DNA of 21,024 nt from Rhodobiaceae bacterium (GTDB lineage Bacteria > Pseudomonadota > Alphaproteobacteria > Micropepsales > Micropepsaceae): positions 1 to 21,024 of the forward strand of contig VFKO01000569.1 in assembly GCA_009885515.1 (NCBI GenBank), written 5' to 3'. How positions within the stretch are numbered: position 1 is the first letter of the stretch; every line of letters starts with the position of its first letter. A program made the translations under genes and the position numbers. Of the stretch, positions 8,258-14,486 are shown one piece after another. The notes under the pieces were generated by a model that searched no databases, was not told the DNA's origin, and saw nothing but the letters and a program-made list of their open reading frames with translations.

Positions 8258-8992
8258 TTACGCAGGAAGCTTGTTAAGAATGAAACTGAAACCATCTCCG
8301 TCGATCGGCCATGCGAGCTGGTCAAGAAGCTGCAGCGAGCTTTCGACATCAGGTTTGCGCGTTTGGCTTTCGGCGGCGACAAATAGAATATGGCCGCAAT
8401 ATTGGGCGAGAATCGCTGCTTCACTGTTGGCCAATACCCCGCCGGCATCGATCACCACTAAATGTTCCGCGCCACCGGATGTAAGCTGACGAAGCAAATT
8501 ATGCATACGATCGCTATTGAGCATCTCCGATACATTTGACCTTGGCTTGCCTCCGGGAAGCAGGTGAACATTGGGTCGATTGCTGTCGAGGAATGTGGAC
8601 TTCACATCCACATGATCTCCCGCAAGAACGTCGAGCAATCCCTTGTGGTACGATCCCATCAGGCTGGCGCTTGGCAACCCGGGATTGTTGAAATTGGCGT
8701 CAATTAGGGTGACTTCGCTGTGTCCATCGAGCGCCAAGCTGGCGACTAGATTTCGAGCGACATAAGTCTTCCCCTCGTTGGGCCGCGCACTCGTCACCAG
8801 AATGACCTGCGCGTTTCGGGGCGCGGGAGGAGGATTGGCACGGGCGCGGGCAAGCAAATGCCACTTAACCAATCGGAATTCGTCTTGCGGCTCACTGCCA
8901 GCCAAGCGCACCGAGCCCGTCCACAACTCGTTAGAAGCCCCAGAAGCCCCAAAGGCAAAACGCGAAAGATTGAAGCGTACGTGAGCATTCAT
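8258..8992 (-). CDS. BY-kinase-like P-loop ATPase of the XrtA locus, without tyrosine tail
   Basis: A 244-residue cytoplasmic ATPase of the CpsD/BY-kinase (MinD-like) class, the type found next to the chain-length protein in exosortase loci (TIGR03018 type). EFRLVKWHLL near 39-48 matches the kinase N-terminal EFR-LK helix. Walker A is SARPNEGKT (68-76). Walker A' is LIDANFNNP, where usual members have DADLRRP. Walker B is VVIDAGG (179-185), where usual members have DxPP. No tyrosine lies in the last 45 residues, so the usual autophosphorylated cluster is missing. It probably pairs with the membrane chain-length protein encoded just upstream and controls polymerisation, perhaps as an ATPase rather than an autokinase. 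The start at 8992 is chosen for its GGAG site nine bases away and a 5-base gap to the previous stop. Confidence 0.87.
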   Translation of the reverse strand: MNAHVRFNLSRFAFGASGASNELWTGSVRLAGSEPQDEFRLVKWHLLARARANPPPAPRNAQVILVTSARPNEGKTYVARNLVASLALDGHSEVTLIDANFNNPGLPSASLMGSYHKGLLDVLAGDHVDVKSTFLDSNRPNVHLLPGGKPRSNVSEMLNSDRMHNLLRQLTSGGAEHLVVIDAGGVLANSEAAILAQYCGHILFVAAESQTRKPDVESSLQLLDQLAWPIDGDGFSFILNKLPA

Positions 8993-8997
8993 AACGC

Positions 8998-10896
8998 CTA
9001 ACTCCACAAATGCAGTGTGTCGTTGATGATCTGGTAGACCGTCAATCTGAGCGGCTCGAGATATGGCGAAAAATAGCCGATCATGAGCATTGTCACGATG
9101 ATGCCAATGATCGAAACCAGCAACGACAGCCACTGAAGCGAATAGCGAAAGCGTCCAATCATGCCGCCGGACGGTCCGATTGTGGCGATAACGGGAAGCC
9201 CGAACGCAGAGTGTAAGTCGCGCTCGCTAATTACCGCATCGTGCAACGTGCCTCTCACGAAGGCGCCGAGGCCGCCGCCGGCAATCGCAATGAGTGTCCC
9301 GATGAGGAGAAAGATGCTGCGGTTGGGTCCGCTGGGTTTTGCCGGAACGACCGGCGGTTCAACTATTCTAAACTGAACGACATCGACCGACGTATCGACA
9401 GCTTGCGACATGCGAGCAGATTCGCGGCTTGCCAGCAGTTCCAAGTAATTCTTTTTCATCACGTCGTAGCCACGCGTTAATTCGGAGAGCTCGGCTTCCA
9501 CTGGCGGCGCAATCTTGGCTTCTGCCTGCAGTGTCGACAATGTTACTTGCGCGCGCGCCACTTTTTGCTCGCCTTCCAGAATGGCAAACTTCGTCTTCAA
9601 AAGCTGTACTTGGATTTCGCCGTATTCAGGGTTGGGTGTCACTGAAACGGCGTTTTGCGTTTCGTTCCGGCCAGCCGGGCGATTGTTGTTGGCCGCCAAC
9701 AATGTTTCCGAGGTCACTGGCGATGATGCTTCATTCGAGCGCGCCTCCGCTTCCGTCTTTGGCAGCACACCCAACAATGTCGGCTTCAATGCCGTTGATG
9801 AAGGAACTGCGGACAGAGTGGCGGTTGACGGTGCAGTTCCAACATGCGCAGCCACAGCGGCCGTGTCGCCAGCCTTCGCTGTAGTTTTTTTGGCCGGAGC
9901 ACGGTTGCTTGCGTACTGCCGGTCACCGCCACCGGAGTACTGCTTGACAAGCGCGTTGAGAGCATCGCGCGTTGCAATAACATCGGGATGGTCGTCGGTA
10001 TACTGAAGGCTCAAACCTTGAAGCTGGGCACGCAAAGTGTTGATGCGGTCTATTGCGGTAACGATGAGTTGGTCGCCCACCACAATCTGCGGTGGCGGTG
10101 TGTCGGCCCCCATAACCGCTTCGGTCGACGCAAGCCGCTCCTCTAAAATCTTGCGGACATCCCGCGCACCCTGAAGGTCGATGGTTGCATCTTCCAGAAC
10201 CGTTCGAGCTGCCTCAAGCCGTTCAGCAGAAATCTGCTGTCCCACAATACCCACATGTTCGATCCGGAACTGGGCCAGTCTTTGATCGGCTTCGCGCAAC
10301 TGGGTTTCGTATCTTGCAATCTGCTGGTCGACAAAATCCCGCGCTGTTTGCATGTCGGTGCGGCTTTGACCGAGATTTGATTCAATAAAGATGGTCAACA
10401 GTGACTGCACGACCTGCCGGGCCCGATCCGGGACGATACCATCGTAGCTAATCGAAAACAGTTCGTTGCCGATACCATCGACGCGGATTTGCGAGCGCAG
10501 GTCCTCGATCGCGCTTGCAAATTCTGCACGATCCGCCCCTTTCAGGTCCTCGTCGAGCTGGAGAAGAACCTTCGACAAATTGACATCGGTCAACAATGTC
10601 TTCTGAAGAACAGCGACTTGCTGTTCCAGGTTTGGAGCGATTGCCAAGCCTTTTAAAAGTGGTCGTAGTAGCGAGTCCGTATTGACATAAATCTGCGCGC
10701 GCGCGTTGTACCGGTCAGGTAATGCAAGGGCGATAAGCGCGGCAACGATCACCACACACCAAGCTAAGAAGAGACCAAACCCCCTATGGAACCAAACCCG
10801 GGAGAATTCGTCAGTGATCCGAGTCAACACCTCCCTCATTCCAGGCGCAGCAGGAACTTGATGATCGGGCCGGGTTGTGAGCGCGTTCTGAGTCAT
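8998..10896 (-). CDS. XrtA-system polysaccharide chain-length determinant (Wzz/PCP family)
   Basis: A 632-residue inner-membrane polysaccharide co-polymerase that sets polymer length together with the neighbouring BY-kinase-like protein. Transmembrane helices lie near residues 42-60, 527-546 and 587-608. Between the first two is a large periplasmic domain with Wzz-type YNARAQIYVNTDSLLRP and coiled-coil arms, and the proline-rich VEPPVVPAKPSGPNR precedes the second helix. It matches the exosortase-locus subgroup (TIGR03007) but is longer than the roughly 500 residues I recall for the family, because of an Ala/Ser/Thr/Pro-rich stretch at residues 321-421. The third C-terminal helix is also notable. 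The start at 10896 gives a 4-base gap after the export gene; the frame stays open to 10977 inside that gene. Confidence 0.92.
   Translation of the reverse strand: MTQNALTTRPDHQVPAAPGMREVLTRITDEFSRVWFHRGFGLFLAWCVVIVAALIALALPDRYNARAQIYVNTDSLLRPLLKGLAIAPNLEQQVAVLQKTLLTDVNLSKVLLQLDEDLKGADRAEFASAIEDLRSQIRVDGIGNELFSISYDGIVPDRARQVVQSLLTIFIESNLGQSRTDMQTARDFVDQQIARYETQLREADQRLAQFRIEHVGIVGQQISAERLEAARTVLEDATIDLQGARDVRKILEERLASTEAVMGADTPPPQIVVGDQLIVTAIDRINTLRAQLQGLSLQYTDDHPDVIATRDALNALVKQYSGGGDRQYASNRAPAKKTTAKAGDTAAVAAHVGTAPSTATLSAVPSSTALKPTLLGVLPKTEAEARSNEASSPVTSETLLAANNNRPAGRNETQNAVSVTPNPEYGEIQVQLLKTKFAILEGEQKVARAQVTLSTLQAEAKIAPPVEAELSELTRGYDVMKKNYLELLASRESARMSQAVDTSVDVVQFRIVEPPVVPAKPSGPNRSIFLLIGTLIAIAGGGLGAFVRGTLHDAVISERDLHSAFGLPVIATIGPSGGMIGRFRYSLQWLSLLVSIIGIIVTMLMIGYFSPYLEPLRLTVYQIINDTLHLWS
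9002..9005 (-). promoter_or_regulatory. Ribosome-binding site deciding the BY-kinase-like gene start
   Basis: GGAG on the minus strand, nine bases before the ATG at 8992. The open frame extends further upstream into the chain-length gene, but this site supports the shorter 244-residue product. Confidence 0.55.
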
Positions 10897-10900
10897 GGTA

Positions 10901-11515
10901 CTAAAACCACCGTTCCGGAATACGAATGACGTCACCTGGCTGCAGTGTGACGTTGGCCGATTGATCACCATCGACAAGAAGATCGCCCAAACGAAGCGGC
11001 ATCTCGTTAGTTCCGGTGTCAGTACGCCTGATCAGCTTGGCGCGGTTTCCAGCAGCAAATTCTTTGAGACCGCCGACCTCAACCATCACGTCCAAAACAG
11101 TGAGGCCTGCTCGATAAGCAATCGCATGAGGTTGTGCGACTGCACCAATGACCATGATCCGGTCGTTGCCTCCTCCCGCAGTTTGAACAATCACAGTGAC
11201 GATGGGATCCTTCACATAGCGTAGAAGCGCTGCTTTGATATCTGTCGCCAGTTGCTTTGAAGTTTTACCGGCAGCCTGTACATCTTGGACAAGCGGAATT
11301 GAAATACGTCCATCCGGACGTACGGGAACATTTCCAGACAACTCTGGGTTTTTCCAAACGAATACATTGAGTTGATCACCGGGAGAGATCACGTAATCCG
11401 CAACCGCGGACAACAATTCGGCCCGGCTTTGCGGATTTGCAGTGTCAGCCGGATGCACGCACGCCGCCAAAGCAAGCAACGCTACGAGCGCTCCAAATCG
11501 AACGAACTCCGGCAT
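10901..11515 (-). CDS. XrtA-system polysaccharide export lipoprotein (Wza/OPX family)
   Basis: A 204-residue outer-membrane polysaccharide export protein. The N-terminus is a lipoprotein signal ending in the lipobox LAAC with the acylated Cys19. It is followed by the poly_export domain starting YVISPGDQLNVFVWKNPELS and RPDGRISIPLVQDVQAAGKT, then a SLBB domain (RIMVIGAVAQPHAIAYRAGLTVLDVMVEVGGL) and a PGDVIRIPERWF end. It would form a periplasm-spanning or outer-membrane ring for polymer export, as in the exosortase-associated subgroup (TIGR03027). It is the first gene of the six-gene operon. Met codons at 11596, 11539 and 11515 are in frame; 11515 is preferred because GGGGGA precedes it closely and it leaves a normal short lipoprotein signal. 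Confidence 0.92.
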   Translation of the reverse strand: MPEFVRFGALVALLALAACVHPADTANPQSRAELLSAVADYVISPGDQLNVFVWKNPELSGNVPVRPDGRISIPLVQDVQAAGKTSKQLATDIKAALLRYVKDPIVTVIVQTAGGGNDRIMVIGAVAQPHAIAYRAGLTVLDVMVEVGGLKEFAAGNRAKLIRRTDTGTNEMPLRLGDLLVDGDQSANVTLQPGDVIRIPERWF

Positions 11516-11518
11516 TCT

Positions 11519-11524
11519 TCCCCC
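11519..11524 (-). promoter_or_regulatory. Ribosome-binding site deciding the export lipoprotein start
   Basis: GGGGGA on the minus strand, three bases before the ATG at 11515. The spacing is short but the purine run is the best of the three in-frame starts. Confidence 0.45.
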
Positions 11525-11683
11525 ACTAAAATCGCTCATGCACACAGCCCCACAACCACAGAATTCCTGCTTGGTGCAAGTCTGCGTACGCATCAACAGA
11601 AAACCTCATTTATCGCCGCACAAGAGATTCTGTTTGTCTGCTTTCCCAGAATGGTGGCATCGAGTCTTGCCGTCAATGACAGT

Positions 11684-11712
11684 ATCTTAATTCATAGTTA
11701 ATTTGATGCCAA
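11684..11712 (-). promoter_or_regulatory. Candidate sigma-70-type promoter of the exopolysaccharide operon
   Basis: On the minus strand TTGGCA (five of six to TTGACA) is followed after exactly 17 bases by TAAGAT (four of six to TATAAT). A transcript would start near 11677 and have a leader of about 160 bases before the export lipoprotein ATG. Promoters of this class are often weak matches, so it stays a prediction. Confidence 0.45.
11687..11701. promoter_or_regulatory. Candidate CtrA-binding box TTAA-N7-TTAA
   Basis: The sequence TTAATTCATAGTTAA matches the full spacing of the CtrA consensus TTAA-N7-TTAA(C); the trailing C is absent on both strands. It lies in the spacer and -10 box of the predicted operon promoter, where a bound response regulator would compete with RNA polymerase. 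CtrA is the cell-cycle regulator of alphaproteobacteria. The genome's own CtrA is not in this window. Confidence 0.45.
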
Positions 11713-11857
11713 ATGCTCGAGATGGGTGCAAACATGCCGCACAGTTATAGCTGGCACCAAAAGTCTGGCTATTCTCGGGTTTTTGGCGACCAAATACAGA
11801 ATCTGACAAGGATCTATGCCCGCAATCAAATTCGCAACGGGAGTTTCTCAACGCTGA

Positions 11858-11873
11858 GTAGAGTATATTCTAC
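11858..11873. repeat. Imperfect 16-base palindrome
   Basis: GTAGAGTATATTCTAC reads as GTAGA...TCTAC around a TATA core with one mismatched pair. A further CTCTACT at 11904-11910 is complementary to AGTAGAG at 11857-11863. It could be an operator or a weak hairpin in an AT-rich gap; nothing ties it to a known regulator. Confidence 0.3.
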
Positions 11874-12013
11874 AGCATGAAATATGTAATTTATTATTCA
11901 AGTCTCTACTGATGCACTACAGCAACAGAATATCCCTCGGCAGAGGCCTACAAAGTAAGCGACGATTTGGTCCAGTTTGAACACAACAGCCCAAACAGGG
12001 AAATTACGAAAAT

Positions 12014-13300
12014 CTACTGATACAAGGCCAAACTCTCGATACGGCCGTCGATCTGCCGAATAATTACGCCGTAGGCTTCGCTATCGATATCTATATATCT
12101 CTTTTTGAACTCAACTTCTGATAAGCCCTCTGGCAAATCACTGACTTGGGGGAAGAAGTCGGTTTCTATTGTACCCTCACTAAGCACACTCTGAAGCTGA
12201 CGAGCCGACGGCGTCGATCGTGTCGCAACTTCCGCAAAGCGCACGCCTGTCCGGTCAGCGGCGATATCAGTAAAGCTGAACCCGCTAGGACCATCAGCAT
12301 CATTGATTTCTTTCGCTTCCCCAATAAAATTTGAAATCCCGCTGCCCGCCGCCACCTGCAACCCCGCCGTCGTGGCGAAATGTTGCACCCAGTCGTGCCG
12401 TCTTGCGAGTTTCACTGCACCGGGATCAAAGGTTCCGTCGCTGAAATCCCCCGGTTTCACGTCGCGCAACAAGAGTTCGAAGCGGCTGTCGCCAAAATAG
12501 AGAGCAAGCGCCAAAATCAGGGAGCGATTCTCGCTGATCGGATCATTCTTGTAAGAACGTTTTTTGGCGAGTTTAAAGAGGGGGCCCATATAAGCGGACA
12601 TGGAGACGGGCATCGCCGTCCGTTGGGCCAAACTCACCTCCGTCAGCTTGCGGTAATAGTCACGCACGGCCTCGGAGTTGCCCAAATGAACTGCTCGTCC
12701 CGCCGCTGCTTTTACATCAGCCACCAAATTACCTGGAGGCTGGAAAGCGACCGTAATGCGGTTGCCATTAACCTCGACTGAGCGAATGCTGTCATAAGCG
12801 GGCTCTCCTTTGCCTTCCCCGATAAACCAATCGCCTGCAAAAATCATGGCCGGCTTCACGATCCATGAAGGAATGCCGATCGACCCGATCGAGAGTTGAG
12901 ACACGACAAGCTCTGATTGCGAGGGTGCGACAACCATTTGCACGTTTATATATCGGCCTACAAAGAAAACACTCACCGGCAACTCCGCGGTCCCGCCTAT
13001 CCACACACCATTCGGTCGCGCTTCTACCCGCGCCCTTAAGGGAGCGAGGCGCGTAAGGGCGGCGCCAACCGCCTTGCTGATCTCAACGTCGGAAACCCTC
13101 ACAGTGGTCGTACGCGTAGAATCCATCAATCGAGGATCGAAGCGTTTCAGGACGGCCTTGGCGTCTCTAACATCATCGAAAAGAAGTCTGTCGCTTTCCG
13201 CCACGAGCGGTTCACTTTCGATGACAAGCAGCGGAACTATCACTGGCGCGAACACAACTGTTGCCAGGACCAAGCGGAAAAAAATCCTCAAAAATGCCAA
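12014..13300 (-). CDS. Membrane-anchored protein of unknown function with YfiM/DUF2279-like C-terminal motif
   Basis: I do not recognise this 428-residue protein as a named gene. Residues 5-28 form one hydrophobic helix (signal anchor). Residues 65-190 are rich in predicted beta strand (VRVSDVEISKAVGAAL, GTAELPVSVFFVGRYINVQM), somewhat like YpmS/AsmA-type periplasmic domains; this is a weak impression. Residues 250-275 (ENRSLILALALYFGDSRFE) precede a block at 302-356: HDWVQHFATTAGL, FIGEAKEINDADG, GFSFTDIAADRTG. That His-Phe, G-x-x-KE-x-x-D, SF-x-D-x-x-AD-x-x-G order resembles the YfiM (DUF2279) lipoprotein family. The start is TTG at 13300 with a GGAG site nine bases before it. It stands alone on the minus strand, upstream of the exopolysaccharide operon but separated by a large gap, so co-transcription is doubtful. 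An envelope role is inferred. Confidence 0.75.
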   Translation of the reverse strand: MAFLRIFFRLVLATVVFAPVIVPLLVIESEPLVAESDRLLFDDVRDAKAVLKRFDPRLMDSTRTTTVRVSDVEISKAVGAALTRLAPLRARVEARPNGVWIGGTAELPVSVFFVGRYINVQMVVAPSQSELVVSQLSIGSIGIPSWIVKPAMIFAGDWFIGEGKGEPAYDSIRSVEVNGNRITVAFQPPGNLVADVKAAAGRAVHLGNSEAVRDYYRKLTEVSLAQRTAMPVSMSAYMGPLFKLAKKRSYKNDPISENRSLILALALYFGDSRFELLLRDVKPGDFSDGTFDPGAVKLARRHDWVQHFATTAGLQVAAGSGISNFIGEAKEINDADGPSGFSFTDIAADRTGVRFAEVATRSTPSARQLQSVLSEGTIETDFFPQVSDLPEGLSEVEFKKRYIDIDSEAYGVIIRQIDGRIESLALYQ

Positions 13301-13309
13301 CGCAATGCT

Positions 13310-13313
13310 CTCC
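13310..13313 (-). promoter_or_regulatory. Ribosome-binding site supporting a TTG start
   Basis: GGAG on the minus strand, nine bases before TTG at 13300. No ATG or GTG start is available further upstream in this frame, so the unknown membrane protein appears to use the rare TTG codon. Confidence 0.5.
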
Positions 13314-13345
13314 GCCTCATTTTGCCAATTCTGTCGCTGACCGAC

Positions 13346-13358
13346 GATTTCCAGGAAA
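13346..13358. repeat. Perfect 13-base palindrome upstream of the unknown membrane protein
   Basis: ATTTCCAGGAAAT has 6-base arms around a single base, 45 bases before the TTG start of the 428-residue gene. Size and place fit an operator for a dimeric repressor, but no regulator is identified. Confidence 0.3.
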
Positions 13359-13605
13359 TGTTACCACTCAGAATACCATGCCTGCTAGTGGTCCAATCCA
13401 AATCCAAAGCCACGCGTTGGGTGCTTCCAGGGTATCCTTTATTATTGACTGCAACCACAAGGAGGGTGAACCCCGGCTACAAACCTGGCAAGTTTTTGCT
13501 CTCCACAGTATTGCACGTACGAAGTATCAGGCATGCTGATAGCTACCACTTCGAGCCTGCGGCAATGGCTTGGGTTGAAATAAAGGCTTCCCACCCGCAA
13601 ACTCA

Positions 13606-13911
13606 CTACCTTACGCGCGACCCGCCGCCAAATGCCACGATCGGCAAGCCCGGTTGAATGAGCGCTGTCACCAAGAAATGACTGATGACGAAGGGCGCTA
13701 GACTGCGTTCGCCAAGCAAATAAACCACGGCATGACCTAGACCAAGAAACGTCGCTGCAAAAAATGGCGCCGCTGGCGGCCAGCAAATGTGCGCCACTTT
13801 CAATGACAATCGTTCCAGAAATCTTGCCGGGAGCAGGTAGAAAACAACTTCGTGAATGAGTACAAGCTAAATTAGTCGCCACAAGCCAAACACGATCAAC
13901 CAAGGGCGCGC
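13606..13911 (-). pseudogene. Decayed C-terminal fragment of a CPBP-type intramembrane protease
   Basis: Reading the minus strand in one frame gives a hydrophobic C-terminal fragment: IHEVVFYLLPARFLERL, then ATFLGLGHAVVYLLGE, then FVISHFLVTALIQPGLPIV, ending at a stop at 13606. The order resembles the three motifs of CPBP (CAAX-like) membrane proteases: EExxxR, FxxxH and HxxxN. All three are altered here: H for the first E and Y for R, L for F, and A in place of N. An in-frame TAG at 13867-13869 interrupts it, while membrane-like sequence (PWLIVFGLWRLI) continues beyond toward the DUF924 start. The part downstream of the TAG has no ATG or GTG upstream of the first motif. This suggests a broken gene whose 5' part was lost when the divergent gene came to lie here. 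A chance hydrophobic frame is the alternative. Confidence 0.45.
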
Positions 13912-13915
13912 CCCT

Positions 13916-14455
13916 ATGCACTCACAAGACATTCTTGACTTTTGGTTTAGCGAACTCGCGCCTGCTCAATGGTACAAGGCGGACAAAGCTCTGGATGCTG
14001 CGACGAAGGTACGGTTCGAAGCGGTCTATCGCGAACTCAGTCGCGCCGTACCGCCGGGCTGGCGCGAAAGCGCACGCGGTGTCCTCGCCGCTGTCATCGT
14101 GTTCGATCAATTTCCACGCAACATGTTTCGAGGGCTCCCGCAAGCGTTTGCGACTGATGCAAATGCGCTCGCCTTGTCGCAGGAGGCAATCGGCAAGAAC
14201 CACGACCGGGAACTCAACGCGGCCGAACGCCAGTTTCTCTACATGCCGTTTCAGCATGCGGAAAATCGCGCACTACAAACACGTTCCGTTCAACTTTTCG
14301 AGAGTCTCGGAAACGCCAATGCCCTCGATTTCGCGCACCGTCACCGCGCCATCATCGAGCGTTTCGGACGATTCCCGCATCGCAACGCGATTTTGAGACG
14401 ATCCTCAACCGCCGAAGAGCTCGATTTCCTGAAACAACCCGGATCATCATTTTGA
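13916..14455 (+). CDS. DUF924 family protein
   Basis: A 179-residue all-helical cytoplasmic protein of the DUF924 family (TPR-like fold, function not established). Hallmarks are the opening ILDFWFSELAPAQWYKAD, the central VLAAVIVFDQFPRNMFRG with the conserved DQFPRN, the RQFLYMPFQHAE segment with its MPF-H-E, and the ending FGRFPHRNAILRR followed by STAEELDFL. Length is normal for the family. The ATG follows a ten-base palindrome GGGCGCGCCC at 13904-13913, whose AGGG edge is the only purine-rich ribosome-binding candidate, so the site could be partly hidden in RNA structure. A radical SAM gene follows after 31 bases and may be co-transcribed. Confidence 0.93.
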   Translation: MHSQDILDFWFSELAPAQWYKADKALDAATKVRFEAVYRELSRAVPPGWRESARGVLAAVIVFDQFPRNMFRGLPQAFATDANALALSQEAIGKNHDRELNAAERQFLYMPFQHAENRALQTRSVQLFESLGNANALDFAHRHRAIIERFGRFPHRNAILRRSSTAEELDFLKQPGSSF

Positions 14456-14477
14456 ATCCGTGCACGACGTCTGGTAT

Positions 14478-14481
14478 GAGG
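14478..14481 (+). promoter_or_regulatory. Ribosome-binding site deciding the radical SAM start
   Basis: GAGG five bases before the ATG at 14487. The GTG at 14460, nearer the previous stop, has no such site. Confidence 0.5.
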
Positions 14482-14486
14482 CGTCA

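Larger units (their letters stand above)
11516..12013. other. Intergenic region holding the leader and control region of the exopolysaccharide operon
   Basis: About 500 bases without a supported gene, AT-richer than the coding DNA around it. It contains the minus-strand promoter and CtrA-type box described separately, an imperfect palindrome at 11858-11873, and three GANTC sites (11626, 11662, 11799), the target of the alphaproteobacterial CcrM methylase; three in this length is near chance. No terminator with a T-run was found for the gene that ends at 12014. Confidence 0.6.
13301..13605. other. Intergenic stretch with no supported gene
   Basis: About 300 bases in which open frames exist on both strands but look unlike proteins: Cys/Arg/His-rich, no start signal, no recognisable motif. 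The only structure noted is the palindrome at 13346-13358 and the ribosome-binding site at 13310. It probably holds the promoter of the 428-residue gene, but no clear -35/-10 pair at good spacing was found. Confidence 0.5.

Noticed and set aside
13442..13921. A 159-residue open frame on the minus strand
   Set aside because: Cys/Ser/Arg-rich with no motif; the neighbouring frame carries the membrane-protease-like remnant and explains the sequence better.
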